DNA of 60,432 nt, from assembly GCA_019419955.1 (NCBI GenBank), contig JAHZIB010000006.1, positions 1 through 60,432 on the forward strand, given 5' to 3'. Below, in pieces: positions 32,892 through 42,290 of the stretch. The position numbers were made by a program, and so were the translations under genes. The DNA is from Clostridiales bacterium (GTDB lineage Bacteria; Bacillota; Clostridia; TANB77; CAG-508). Positions within the stretch are counted from its first letter, which is position 1; each line of letters starts with the position of its first letter. The notes below the pieces were generated by a model, which was given only the letters and a program-made list of their open reading frames with translations, had not been told where the DNA came from and did not search any database.

Positions 32892-34085
32892 ATGAAGATT
32901 TTAGTTTTAAATTGTGGTAGTTCATCATTGAAGTATCAATTAATTAATATGGAAAATGAGGAGGTAATGGCAAAAGGTTATTTAGAGAAGATAGGATTAC
33001 CAGATTCATTTTTGACACATACAGTTAATGGTGAAAAACATAAAATAGAAAAGAAAATTGATAATCATGAAGAAGGAATAAAGTTAGTTGTAGCTCAACT
33101 TTTAGATAGTGAGTATGGAGTAATAAAAGATTTAAAAGAGATTGATGCAGTAGGACATAGAGTTGTACATGGTGGTGAAAAATTTAGCGGTTCTGTATTA
33201 ATTACAGATGATGTAGTTGAAGCAATGAAGGAGTGCATTCCACTTGCACCTTTACATAATCCAGCTGGAATCACTGGAATTGAAGCCTGCCAAAAAGCTT
33301 TACCAGGTGTACCAATGGTTGGAGTATTTGATACAGCATTTCATCAAACACTTCCTGAAAAAGCATACATGTACGCAATTCCATATGAGTATTATGAGAA
33401 ATATGGAATAAGAAAATATGGTTTTCATGGAACTTCACATAAATTTGTATCACGAAGAGTTGCTGAAGTTATGAACAAGCCAATTGATGATTTAAAAATA
33501 ATTTCTTGCCACTTAGGTCAAGGAGCAAGTTTGTGTGCTATAGAGGGTGGAAAGTCAATTGAAACAACAATGGGATTAACTCCTCTTGCAGGTGTTCCAA
33601 TGGGTAGTAGGTCTGGAGATATAGACCCATCAATTATTACTTTTTTAATGAAAAATGAAAATTTATCAAGTGATGAGATGGATAAAATATTAAATAAGCA
33701 ATCTGGAAAACTTGGATTATCTGGTGTTAGTATTGACGATAGAGATATTGAAACTGCTGCAAAAGAAGGTAATGAGAGAGCTCAACTTGCTATAGATAAT
33801 TTTGTTTATCAAGTAGCTGGATTTATAGGAAAACTTGCTGTCCAAATGAAGGGTGTAGATGTAATAACATTTACAGCTGGAATAGGAGAGAATGGAATAG
33901 ATGCAAGAAGAAGAATTTGCGATTATTTAGGTGTTTTAGGTGTAAAAATAGATGAAGAGAAAAATGATTGCAGAGGAAAAGAGATAGAAATATCTACACC
34001 TGATTCTAAGGTAAAGGTATATGTAATTCCTACTAATGAGGAATTAATGATTGCTAGGGACACTAAGGAAATAGTATGCAAATAA
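32892..34085 (+). CDS. ackA: Acetate kinase
   Basis: 397 aa from the ATG at 32892 (SD TAGGAGG). Motifs LVLNCGSSSLKYQLI, GHRVVHGG, GVFDTAFHQTLP, YGFHGTSHKFV, SCHLGQGAS, GLTPLAGVPMGSRSGDIDP and FTAGIGENG are all present. It makes ATP and acetate from acetyl phosphate; the last step of fermentation. A hairpin follows. Confidence 0.97.
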   Translation: MKILVLNCGSSSLKYQLINMENEEVMAKGYLEKIGLPDSFLTHTVNGEKHKIEKKIDNHEEGIKLVVAQLLDSEYGVIKDLKEIDAVGHRVVHGGEKFSGSVLITDDVVEAMKECIPLAPLHNPAGITGIEACQKALPGVPMVGVFDTAFHQTLPEKAYMYAIPYEYYEKYGIRKYGFHGTSHKFVSRRVAEVMNKPIDDLKIISCHLGQGASLCAIEGGKSIETTMGLTPLAGVPMGSRSGDIDPSIITFLMKNENLSSDEMDKILNKQSGKLGLSGVSIDDRDIETAAKEGNERAQLAIDNFVYQVAGFIGKLAVQMKGVDVITFTAGIGENGIDARRRICDYLGVLGVKIDEEKNDCRGKEIEISTPDSKVKVYVIPTNEELMIARDTKEIVCK

Positions 34086-34094
34086 GCTAAGATT

Positions 34095-34122
34095 AAGTCA
34101 CAATTTATAGTAATTGTGACTT
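34095..34122 (+). terminator. Terminator after ackA
   Basis: AAGTCACAATT/AATTGTGACTT with a 6-nt loop and a short T-run. Confidence 0.7.
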
Positions 34123-34157
34123 TAATTCTATTAGATTTCTAAATAGGGGGGATAGAA

Positions 34158-35981
34158 ATGGAAGAAACGAATAAAAAAAATTCAAAGAAAATAAAAATTA
34201 TAATTACCGTAATTATTTTTATACTACTTATTGCAGCTGGAATAGCTTGGTTTATTATATCAAATATGGATAAAAATACACCGGAAGAAGTCTTTACTTC
34301 ATATATTAACTTCTTAAACAATAAGGATTATGAAGGCATGTATTCTTTAATATCTGATTCAACGAAAACAACTGTAGACAAAGATACGTATATTTCAAGA
34401 AACAAAAATATATATGAGGGAATTGAAGCTGCTAATATACAAGTTTCAAATATTATATATAATAAAGAGAATAAAAACATTAGCTATAATATGACATTGG
34501 ATACTTTGGCTGGTAGTATTACAATGGATAATACAGCATCTTTTACAAGACAAGATGATAAGAAATATTATATAAATTGGTCATCTAGTCTAATTTTTCC
34601 TGACTTGAAAGAGGATTTTAAGATTAGAGTATATTCAATTTCTGGAGTAAGAGGAAATATTTTAGATAGAAATGGTAAGATATTAGCTACAACTAATGAA
34701 AATGGTGTAAGAGAATATCCATATGGAGAAATTTCTTCTCACTTAGTGGGGTATATTCGTGGCATTAGTGAAGAGGAATTGGCTGAACACTCAGGAGAAG
34801 GTTATACATCTAGTAGCCTTATTGGCAAAACTGGCTTAGAGGCTGCTTTTGAAGATAGATTGAGAGGTAAAAATGGTACTGGTATATATTTAGTTAATCA
34901 AAATGAAGAAATGATAAAAACAATTGCAGAAACAGATAGGGAAGATGGAGAAGATATAAAAACAACAATTGATATTAACCTTCAAAAAAATATTTATAAC
35001 GAATTTGACGGGGATAATGGCTTTTCTATAGCAATGAATCAAAAAACTGGTGAAGTATTAGCATTAGTAAGCACTCCTAGTTTTGACCCAAATATGTTTA
35101 GTACTGGCTTTACAGAAGAAGAGTGGAATAGTTTAAGCTCAGATAAAAATACTCCAATGTTTACTAGATATGAGAGTACTTGGACTCCTGGTTCATCTTT
35201 TAAACCTGTAACTGGTGCTATTGGACTTTCAACAAAAAGCTTTACTGCTAAAGAAGACTTTGGAACAAGTGGAACTAGCTGGCAAAAAGATTCTAGCTGG
35301 GGTGATTATAAAATTACAACTTTAACTACATATGGTGGAGATGCAAATTTGAAGAATGCTTTAATTTATTCAGATAACATATATTTTGCAAAAGCTGCAC
35401 TAAAAATAGGAAGTGATACTTTTGCAAAACAATTATCTAATATAGGTTTTGGAAAAACACTAGAATTTCCAATCTTAATGTCTAGCTCTCAATTTGGAAG
35501 TAATAACAAATTTGGTTCGGAAGTTGAACTTGCTGATTCTGGATATGGTCAGGGAAGAGTTTTGGTAAATCCATTACATATGGCATCAATTTACTCTGCT
35601 TTTGCAAACAAGGGAAATATGATTAAACCACATATTTTACTTTCAGAAGAAACAGAATACTGGATTGAGAATGTATTTTCTTCAGAAATAGCAAATGAAA
35701 TCAAAAATGATTTAATACAAGTTGTTGAAAATAGTAATGGTACTGGTCATGAAGCCAAAATTAATGGAGTTACTATAGCAGGAAAGACTGGTACTGCTGA
35801 GCTTAAAGCCTCAAAGGATGAAAAGGGAGAAGAATTAGGATGGTTTAATGCTTTTGTAGTTAGTGAGAAAGATAATGAGCAGCTATTAACCATTAACATG
35901 ATAGAAAATGTGGAAAACAGGGGAGGTAGTCATTATCTTTTACCTAAGGTAAGAAATATAATACGAGATTACCTAGAATAG
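34158..35981 (+). CDS. MecA-type class B penicillin-binding protein
   Basis: 607 aa. N-terminal TM (about 13-35), a MecA_N-like NTF2 domain (about 40-150), a dimerisation domain starting VRGNILDRNGK (about 165), and a transpeptidase domain. The active-site triad is intact: SSFK (about 346), SDN (about 404) and KTGTAE (about 542). It crosslinks peptidoglycan. The architecture is that of B. subtilis PbpC and staphylococcal MecA; low beta-lactam affinity cannot be read from sequence alone. SD AGGGGGGAT precedes ATG. Monocistronic. Confidence 0.93.
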   Translation: MEETNKKNSKKIKIIITVIIFILLIAAGIAWFIISNMDKNTPEEVFTSYINFLNNKDYEGMYSLISDSTKTTVDKDTYISRNKNIYEGIEAANIQVSNIIYNKENKNISYNMTLDTLAGSITMDNTASFTRQDDKKYYINWSSSLIFPDLKEDFKIRVYSISGVRGNILDRNGKILATTNENGVREYPYGEISSHLVGYIRGISEEELAEHSGEGYTSSSLIGKTGLEAAFEDRLRGKNGTGIYLVNQNEEMIKTIAETDREDGEDIKTTIDINLQKNIYNEFDGDNGFSIAMNQKTGEVLALVSTPSFDPNMFSTGFTEEEWNSLSSDKNTPMFTRYESTWTPGSSFKPVTGAIGLSTKSFTAKEDFGTSGTSWQKDSSWGDYKITTLTTYGGDANLKNALIYSDNIYFAKAALKIGSDTFAKQLSNIGFGKTLEFPILMSSSQFGSNNKFGSEVELADSGYGQGRVLVNPLHMASIYSAFANKGNMIKPHILLSEETEYWIENVFSSEIANEIKNDLIQVVENSNGTGHEAKINGVTIAGKTGTAELKASKDEKGEELGWFNAFVVSEKDNEQLLTINMIENVENRGGSHYLLPKVRNIIRDYLE

Positions 35982-36133
35982 AACATAGAATTTTTTTGAA
36001 TTACTAAAAAATTATAAAAAATGTAGAAAAACAAAACACTTCAATTTACATAATAACATATTATATATAAGATAAATGTGCGAACTTTAATACGTACATA
36101 GATACAAAATGTTATGTGAAAGGAAGTGTTTTT

Positions 36134-36715
36134 TTGAAATTAGGAGGAAAGAGGGTAGGCTTTGCTTTTACTGGTTCTTTTTGTACTTTTAAAACGGTAA
36201 TTGATGAACTGAAGAATGTAAAAAAAGAAAATGCAGATATTTTACCAATAATGTCTTTCAATTCTTATAATTTAGATACAAAATTTGGCAAAGCTGAAGA
36301 CTTTATTAATGAAATAAAAGAAATTACTGAAAAAGATGAAATAATTCATACAATTCAGGGGGCAGAACCAATCGGACCTAAAAAATTAACAGACGTAATG
36401 GTAATTGCTCCATGTACTGGGAACACACTGGCTAAGCTAGCAAATGGAATCACAGATAGTCCCGTATTGATGGCAACCAAATCTCATTTAAGAAATAATT
36501 TGCCTGTAGTAATAGGAATATCAACTAATGACGGTTTATCAGGAAGTGCTGAAAATATAGGAAAACTTCTAAATAGAAATAATTATTATTTTATACCTTT
36601 CAGGCAAGATAATCCTATTACTAAACCACGTTCTTTAGTAGCAGATTTTAAATACTTAATTCCTACAATTGAACAGGCACTAGAAGGGGAACAGATTGAA
36701 CCAATTTTATTATGA
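36134..36715 (+). CDS. dpaB: Dipicolinate synthase subunit B
   Basis: About 193 aa from the TTG at 36134 (SD AAAGGAAG 7 nt upstream; a GTG at 36116 lacks an SD). Flavoprotein fold: GKRVGFAFTGSFCTF, GAEPIGPKKLTDVMVIAPCTGNTLAKLANGITDSPVLMA given in parts as TDVMVIAPCTGNTLAKLANG, and FIPFRQDNP. It converts the lysine-pathway intermediate to dipicolinic acid in the mother cell for spore heat resistance. The partner dpaA, usually just upstream, is not here. Confidence 0.92.
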   Translation: MKLGGKRVGFAFTGSFCTFKTVIDELKNVKKENADILPIMSFNSYNLDTKFGKAEDFINEIKEITEKDEIIHTIQGAEPIGPKKLTDVMVIAPCTGNTLAKLANGITDSPVLMATKSHLRNNLPVVIGISTNDGLSGSAENIGKLLNRNNYYFIPFRQDNPITKPRSLVADFKYLIPTIEQALEGEQIEPILL

Positions 36716-36777
36716 ATATAAGAAAAAGAAGAGAGTTATTTCGCAAGGCTTGATTTTTAAGCAACGATGAGATATTA

Positions 36778-36825
36778 AAAAAATTGGATGTAAATAAAAT
36801 TAAAGATTTCTACATCCAATTTTTT
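36778..36825 (+). terminator. Terminator after dpaB
   Basis: 15-bp perfect stem (36778-36792/36811-36825) ending in T-run. Confidence 0.75.
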
Positions 36826-36859
36826 ATTGCATAGGAAATTTTATCTGAAATTTCCAGCG

Positions 36860-37853
36860 CTAACGGAAAGCTTTCTTATTCAAAGGGTTTTTATCAACTG
36901 CATCTCTAACTTGTTCATTACTAACATGAGTATATATTTCTGTAGTGGAAATGCTTTTATGTCCTAATAATTCTTGCAAAGCACGTATATCAACTTGACC
37001 ATATTGATACATTAAAGTTGCAGCTGTATGTCTTAATTTATGTGTAGAAAATTTAGAAGTATCTAGTCCAGCTTTTAGAAGTTCTCTCTCAACAATATAT
37101 TGAACAGTCCTATTGCTGATACGTTCCTTACGTTTACTTAGAAAAAGGGCTTTGTTTGAGCCTTTTAAGTCGTTTTTTCCACCTTCAGGTGTACGTATAG
37201 CAATATATGTTTGGAGAGCATTTAAACATGAATTGTTTAAATATATTGTACGCTCCTTATTTCCTTTACCAATAACATTTAAAGTACTGTTGTTAAAATC
37301 AATATCTTTTAAATTAATACCAGTTAATTCAGATAAACGAAGTCCACAGTTAAGAAATAGAGTGATTATAGCATAATCTCTTTCCTTATTTTCCTCGCTA
37401 TTATTAAGTGTAACATTTAGCAGTTTTTCACTATCTTCCAATGATAAATGTTTAGGCAAACGCTTGTCTAACTTAGGTGTTTCTAGGTTTTGAGCAGGGT
37501 TTTCCTCTATCAACTTAGCTTTTTGAGATAAATATGCAAAGAAAATACGTATTGTAGATATTTTTCTTGCTCTAGTAGCAGGTTTACTTCCGTTGATTAA
37601 GTGCAAGGTAGGAGAGAAAAGAGTGAATGTCATCCAATGTTATCTTTTTTAATGTGTCTAAGCTAAAATCTTTAATAGTTATTTTTTTAAAATCAGTTTC
37701 ATTTGTTAGCTTAAAATGTATTTTCATGAATTTTAAAAACATATTTAAGTCATAATTGTATTCTTTAACAGAATTTGGAGATTTATTAAGTATTGTAATA
37801 GAATAATCCAAAAATGAGTTCACAAACTCAGGATTAGCATCTGAATTAATCAT
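36860..37853 (-). pseudogene. Tyrosine recombinase (XerC/XerD-like), frameshifted
   Basis: The N-terminal SAM-like domain (37853 to about 37584) ends ITLDDIHSFLSYLALNQRK in one frame. The catalytic domain continues in the next frame with NGSKPATRARKISTIRIFFA, and runs to 36860. Catalytic residues are intact: R in GLRLSELTGI, HKLRHTAATLMYQYG, GHKSISTTEIYTHV with the Tyr. A single +1 shift near 37590-37620 (a base gained or two lost) would rejoin a normal protein of about 330 aa. There is no slippery sequence there. Either a recent mutation or an assembly error. Confidence 0.85.
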
Positions 37854-37871
37854 AAATATTCACCTCGTTTA

Positions 37872-38168
37872 ATTGCACAAAACTTTAAATATAATAATAT
37901 ATCAAGTAGGAAGAAAATGCAAGTGAAAACGAGCATAAATTTTTAAATTTGCTTACTAGAGCATATAAAAGAGCGGCGCACGAGAATCGATTTTAAGCCG
38001 TTTTTATTTTTTAGACATAAAGTTTGTTGTCCTAAAATAGGACTATTTTAAATAAAATTAAAAATATATAGAAAGCTAGTGTTAGCAAGATTTAAAAAGG
38101 ACATCATTATAAGATGTCTATTATTTTACCCCTATGCCTTATTGCACAAAAGTTTCATTTTGTGCAAT
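37872..38168. repeat. ATTGCACAAAA repeat, three copies
   Basis: The gap 37854-38315 has no gene. ATTGCACAAAA occurs at 37872-37882 and 38141-38151, and inverted at 38158-38168; the last two form a hairpin with a 6-nt loop. First copy lies 19 bp upstream of the recombinase start. Two further hairpins (GTCCTAAAATAGGAC at about 38029 and GACATC/GATGTC at about 38100-38118) are in the gap. Confidence 0.55.
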
Positions 38169-38260
38169 TAACGCTAAAAGAAAATATAGCTCTTTTCTTC
38201 CCCTCTTCAATGATGTAGTAATTTTTTTTAGATAGTTTCTAGAAATAAAAACAAATATAT

Positions 38261-38303
38261 AATAATTAGCACCAACTTTCTTTTATAGTTAATGCTAATT
38301 ATT
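38261..38303 (-). terminator. Hairpin after rho
   Basis: AATAATTAGCA (38261-38271) pairs with TGCTAATTATT (38293-38303), 13 bp after the rho stop codon. Confidence 0.6.
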
Positions 38304-38315
38304 ATATCAAAATAT

Positions 38316-39671
38316 TTATTGTATTTTTAAATAAGTAGATATTCTTTTTAAGAATTCTTCATTATTTTTTGTTGCCATCATTTCCTTTATAAGCTGTTCT
38401 GTTATATCAGAAACATTTCTTGTAGACATTGCTTTTCTTAGAGCAAATACTACTTCTAATTCTTTTGGCGATAATAGTAATTCTTCACGCCTTGTGCCTG
38501 ATTTATTGATGTCTATTGCAGGGAAAATTCTCTTTTCTGATAATCCCCTATCTAAATGAACCTCCATATTTCCTGTTCCTTTAAATTCTTCAAAAATAAC
38601 ATCATCCATTCTACTTCCCGTTTCTATCAAAGCTGTAGCTAAAATTGTAAGGCTTCCACCATTTTCAATATTTCTTGCGGCTCCAAAGAATTTTTTAGGT
38701 TTATGAAGTGCGCTTGGATCAATTCCACCAGATAGAGTTCTTCCTGATGAAGGTACCACTAGATTATAAGCTCTTGCTAATCTTGTAATACTATCTAATA
38801 AAATTACTACATCCTTATTTTGCTCAGTTAATCTTTTAGCTCTTTCCAAAACCATTTCTGCTACTTTAACATGATGCTCTGGTAATTCATCAAATGTAGA
38901 ATAGATTACATCTCCTTTTATAGAGCGTCTCATGTCTGTTACTTCTTCAGGTCTTTCATCAATCAATAAAACAATTAATTCTATCTCAGGATTATTAATA
39001 GTAATAGAATTTGCGATTTTTTTTAATAATGTTGTTTTTCCAACTTTAGGCGGAGCAACAATCATTCCTCTTTGCCCTTTACCTATAGGAGACATTAAAT
39101 CTATTATTCTCATAGCATATTCATTTGGTGCAGTTTCTAGATGTATTCTTTCATTTGGGTGAACTGGAATCAAATCATCAAATTTTTTTCTTTTATAAGC
39201 CATTTCAGGAGCTTCTCCATTAACCTCCCCCACATAAATCAAAGCAGGAAATTTTTCTCCTTCTTTTGGCATTCTTGCAATTCCTTTTACTTTATCTCCT
39301 TTGTCAAGTCTAAACCTTCTAATTTGCACTGGAGATATATAAACATCTTTTGATGTTGATAAATAGTTTTCTCCTCTCAAAAATCCATATCCATCAGGCA
39401 AAACTTCTAATACTCCTTCAACTATTTTATCATCATCATTTGTCAATTTGTATCCTAGTTGAACATCATTATTGTTTTCTTCATCACTAATATCATTAGC
39501 TTTTTCTTCTATCCTAGAATTATTTTCATTATAATTTTGGGAATTATTTTCAATTTCATATTTCTCCAAATAGTTTATTAAATCTTCTTTCTTCATTTTT
39601 GATACATTTTTAGCGCCCATTTCTTTAGCAAACTGGCGCAATTCAACCAAAGTTTGACCTTTTAAATCCAT
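38316..39671 (-). CDS. rho: Transcription termination factor Rho
   Basis: 451 aa. N-terminal helical domain (LKGQTLVELRQFAKEMG), a short acidic insertion, RNA-binding cold-shock-like domain (DGYGFLRGENYL), and hexameric ATPase with Walker A APPKVGKTTLLKK, Walker B VVILLDSITRLARAYN, Q-loop SGRTLSGGIDPSALHKPK and ETGSRMDDVIFEEFKGTGNM in part. It terminates transcripts without hairpins. Sits upstream on the minus strand of nothing in obvious operon. Confidence 0.97.
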   Translation of the reverse strand: MDLKGQTLVELRQFAKEMGAKNVSKMKKEDLINYLEKYEIENNSQNYNENNSRIEEKANDISDEENNNDVQLGYKLTNDDDKIVEGVLEVLPDGYGFLRGENYLSTSKDVYISPVQIRRFRLDKGDKVKGIARMPKEGEKFPALIYVGEVNGEAPEMAYKRKKFDDLIPVHPNERIHLETAPNEYAMRIIDLMSPIGKGQRGMIVAPPKVGKTTLLKKIANSITINNPEIELIVLLIDERPEEVTDMRRSIKGDVIYSTFDELPEHHVKVAEMVLERAKRLTEQNKDVVILLDSITRLARAYNLVVPSSGRTLSGGIDPSALHKPKKFFGAARNIENGGSLTILATALIETGSRMDDVIFEEFKGTGNMEVHLDRGLSEKRIFPAIDINKSGTRREELLLSPKELEVVFALRKAMSTRNVSDITEQLIKEMMATKNNEEFLKRISTYLKIQ

Positions 39672-39773
39672 GTTTAGCCCCCTAATTTTATTAAATTTTA
39701 TTGTTTGTTACCTGGAATATTATAATAAGATTAAAAAATATATTTTGAGGCAAGAATGCCTCAAAAGTTATAG

Positions 39774-40055
39774 TTATTTTTCGACATCAATGTACACTTT
39801 TTCATTTGGGTAATACATGCCCAATTTTTCTCTAGCTATTTGCTCGATATATTCATTTGAATTAATATTGTCTTTCATTCCTTGTAATTCCTTTTGTTCC
39901 TCTTGTGCTAATTCTATATCATTGTTATATTTAGCCTCTTCAGCTGAATAAGAATTCAATGTTTTTTGTTGCATAATTAAGGTATAAACAAAGTATATTA
40001 TAAAAGCAAATATTAATAATCTTTTTAATAATTTATTGGTTAATTTATTTTTCAT
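39774..40055 (-). CDS. divIC: Septum formation initiator (DivIC/FtsB-like)
   Basis: 93 aa from the ATG at 40055 (GGAGTG upstream; a GTG at 40067 overlaps the SD). One TM (about 12-30), a coiled coil (EEAKYNNDIELAQEEQKELQ) and the C-terminal IEQIAREKLGMYYPNEKVYI. It acts in the divisome with FtsL-like partners. Its position after yabP-yabQ is the same as in Bacillus subtilis. Confidence 0.88.
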   Translation of the reverse strand: MKNKLTNKLLKRLLIFAFIIYFVYTLIMQQKTLNSYSAEEAKYNNDIELAQEEQKELQGMKDNINSNEYIEQIAREKLGMYYPNEKVYIDVEK

Positions 40056-40117
40056 ATGTATATTCACTCCAGAATTAATCTATTTATATTTTTCTACATT
40101 TTTAGGTAAAATCCTTC

Positions 40118-40582
40118 TTATTTATTAAAGTTTATTGGAATTTTTTTATTTTTTTTATTTTTTAAATCTATTTTTGGTAATTTAACTCGTATTTCTAAAA
40201 ATAACTTAGAAAAAGGATTAATTATGTAATTTTTTGTAAAAACAAGTAATAAATGGATAGGATAACCTATAATTCTTCTTAATAGATTAATTATCTTTAG
40301 AAACATATTTATAAGATACTTACTTAGAACTATAAGATGAAGAACTAAACCTAATATGATACCAATAAAGATGTATCCCCTTAACTCTCCATTATTAAAG
40401 GTAAAAATACTGAAAAGAAGAATACATCCTGTTGCAAACCAAAATAGGATATCTTGAATGTAAGTTATTATATCATTTGTCTTAAAGCTTCTTCTAAAAA
40501 TACGAAATATATCAAATACAATACCAATAACTATTCCTGTCAAAATAAATAGCAAAAAAGTATATAACTGGTTTAAGCTCAA
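40118..40582 (-). CDS. yabQ: Spore cortex biosynthesis protein YabQ
   Basis: 154 aa with three to four TM segments. LNQLYTFLLFILTGIVIGIV, FDIFRIFRR and DILFWFATGCILLFSIF are typical of YabQ. It is required for cortex formation. Lies 20 nt after yabP and 51 nt before the SD region of divIC; same order as B. subtilis yabP-yabQ-divIC. Confidence 0.9.
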   Translation of the reverse strand: MSLNQLYTFLLFILTGIVIGIVFDIFRIFRRSFKTNDIITYIQDILFWFATGCILLFSIFTFNNGELRGYIFIGIILGLVLHLIVLSKYLINMFLKIINLLRRIIGYPIHLLLVFTKNYIINPFSKLFLEIRVKLPKIDLKNKKNKKIPINFNK

Positions 40583-40602
40583 TTTTTAACCTCCCACAAT
40601 TT

Positions 40603-40914
40603 TCATTTAAAAATTTTCCCTAATATTCCTCCACTATTCTTTTTTTCTATCTCTTTATCGCTATATCCCATATTGTATATTTCTCCATCTACAATAACAT
40701 CTGCTGTATCTAAGCTAAGTTTATTAATTCTCAAATTTTCTCCTTTAACTGTAAGCAAACCTAGTTCAGTTTCTAAAATTACAATTTGGTCATCAAAACT
40801 AAGTACATCAAGAACGCCTGAAATACTTAACTTTTCTCTGTTTTCTAGTATTAAGTTCTGAACAATATTGCTGCTTTGCATGATATTATTATTTTTTCTT
40901 TCATCAATTGTCAT
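40603..40914 (-). CDS. yabP: Sporulation protein YabP
   Basis: 103 aa from the ATG at 40914 (GGAGGTTAAT upstream; the open frame runs to 41040). The YabP/YqfC beta domain is seen as NREKLSISGVLDVLSFDDQI, then LLTVKGENLRINKLSLDTAD and VDGEIYNMGY. Needed for spore formation by family knowledge. First gene of the yabP-yabQ-divIC set. Confidence 0.92.
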   Translation of the reverse strand: MTIDERKNNNIMQSSNIVQNLILENREKLSISGVLDVLSFDDQIVILETELGLLTVKGENLRINKLSLDTADVIVDGEIYNMGYSDKEIEKKNSGGILGKIFK

Positions 40915-41054
40915 ATTAACCTCCATTATTATTATATAATTTCTATAAAATATTATATTCACAACTTGTCTTTTTAGAACTAAAACTTCTAAAAACACAT
41001 AAATATAGTAATAAGAATTTGTTGTAGAAGAAAAAAGCAATTTTTCCTATACAA

Positions 41055-41084
41055 TAAAAAAGGCGCTGCATTTTTTACAACGCC
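41055..41084 (-). terminator. Terminator after the ATP-grasp gene
   Basis: On the minus strand GGCGTTGT...GCGCC stem is followed by TTTTTT; 23 bp downstream of the stop at 41107. Confidence 0.7.
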
Positions 41085-41106
41085 AAATAATATTAAGTTT
41101 CCTTTG

Positions 41107-42096
41107 TCATTTTTTCTTTACGCAATTAAGTACATCCTTTACAATATCCATTCTTCCACCTGATAAAACTTGTACTAAGTCAAAGCCTGGTCTTCTATTT
41201 CCTTCTATAATTATAGGACCTTTATCAGAAATCGCTACATCCCATCCAACAACGAGTATTTTGTCGCTCCTCAAACTTGCATCTAATACCATTTTTTTTG
41301 CTTCATCAAAACAAGGAATCTGAAAACCGTCAAACTTAACATGAGAAACTGGATGCTTGTCATATTCATTCAAATCTTTATCTATTGCGTTTCCGATTAA
41401 TTTCCCGGTGTTCTCATCAATATTCACAGCCATCCCTTTAGCATGGAAATTATCTATAGAATTTATTCCATTTCCTACACGAAGCCCCATCCATATAATT
41501 TTAGGCTTGCCATCGTCATTGAAAGTTATTATTCTCATAGTATTAACACTTTTTTCGCAAAGTCTATTAAGTTCTGGATGTTGTGTAACAACTTCTTCTA
41601 AAAATATTCTATGTTGTATTGCATTTTCAAAATATGCTTTTCTGTCTTGTATATTGATTGTATATTCTTTTTTTACATCTGCACCACCAAGTCCATCGTA
41701 GGGTTTTGACATAAAAACTTCATGTGCATCAAGGAAATTATTAAATTCATCATAATTTCCTTCTTTTGGTACTATAAATTCTCTTTTAGTAAACTCTTTA
41801 AAATCAGCCAAAAAATCAGGCTTTATGGTAAATCTTTTTTTGTGTGCACTTGGAGATACGGTTTCGTAAAATTTATTTTCGGTTCTTGTGCTAACATATT
41901 TTTTTCGTTCCTTACTATTTTTGTTATAAAGTTGATAGTTTAAATAATCTGTAAGTCCAAAGCCATAACGAAAAACACAATACCCTGTGTCAAAAACTAA
42001 TCCTAAAAAATTCTTTTTTTCTTTTTTTGCTACTTTGTTTAAATTTTCAAAAAATCTTTTATAATTTGCTGAAAATATATATGAATAAAATGCCAT
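41107..42096 (-). CDS. Sugar-transfer-associated ATP-grasp protein
   Basis: 329 aa. Lys-binding strand EVFMSKPYDGLGGADVKKEY, hinge FLEEVVTQHPELNRL, VNTMRIITFNDDGKPKIIW, NFHAKGMAVNID and Mg-binding PIIIEGNRRPGFD match the ATP-grasp family (PF14397) often found in polysaccharide-synthesis loci. It would ligate an amino acid or similar to a sugar or lipid acceptor (inference). No glycan genes flank it here. It is monocistronic with weak SD. Confidence 0.85.
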   Translation of the reverse strand: MAFYSYIFSANYKRFFENLNKVAKKEKKNFLGLVFDTGYCVFRYGFGLTDYLNYQLYNKNSKERKKYVSTRTENKFYETVSPSAHKKRFTIKPDFLADFKEFTKREFIVPKEGNYDEFNNFLDAHEVFMSKPYDGLGGADVKKEYTINIQDRKAYFENAIQHRIFLEEVVTQHPELNRLCEKSVNTMRIITFNDDGKPKIIWMGLRVGNGINSIDNFHAKGMAVNIDENTGKLIGNAIDKDLNEYDKHPVSHVKFDGFQIPCFDEAKKMVLDASLRSDKILVVGWDVAISDKGPIIIEGNRRPGFDLVQVLSGGRMDIVKDVLNCVKKK

Positions 42097-42290
42097 ATTT
42101 ATTTTTCCAAAATTTCTTTTGGTTTCCTCCTATCTTGTTATTTTCATATGTAGCTTCATTGTCATCGCAATACATGTTACATTCCAGCATCAAAGCGACT
42201 TTGGGTTTATCATAAAACCAGATTAGTAAAATGTATTTCTCGTATTATTCAAACAATGAAGCAAAATATATAAGGTTCAGAGTAATATTA

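Noticed and set aside
37584..37640. Programmed frameshift in the tyrosine recombinase
   Set aside because: No slippery heptamer, shift-prone stop or stimulatory structure is seen at the overlap.
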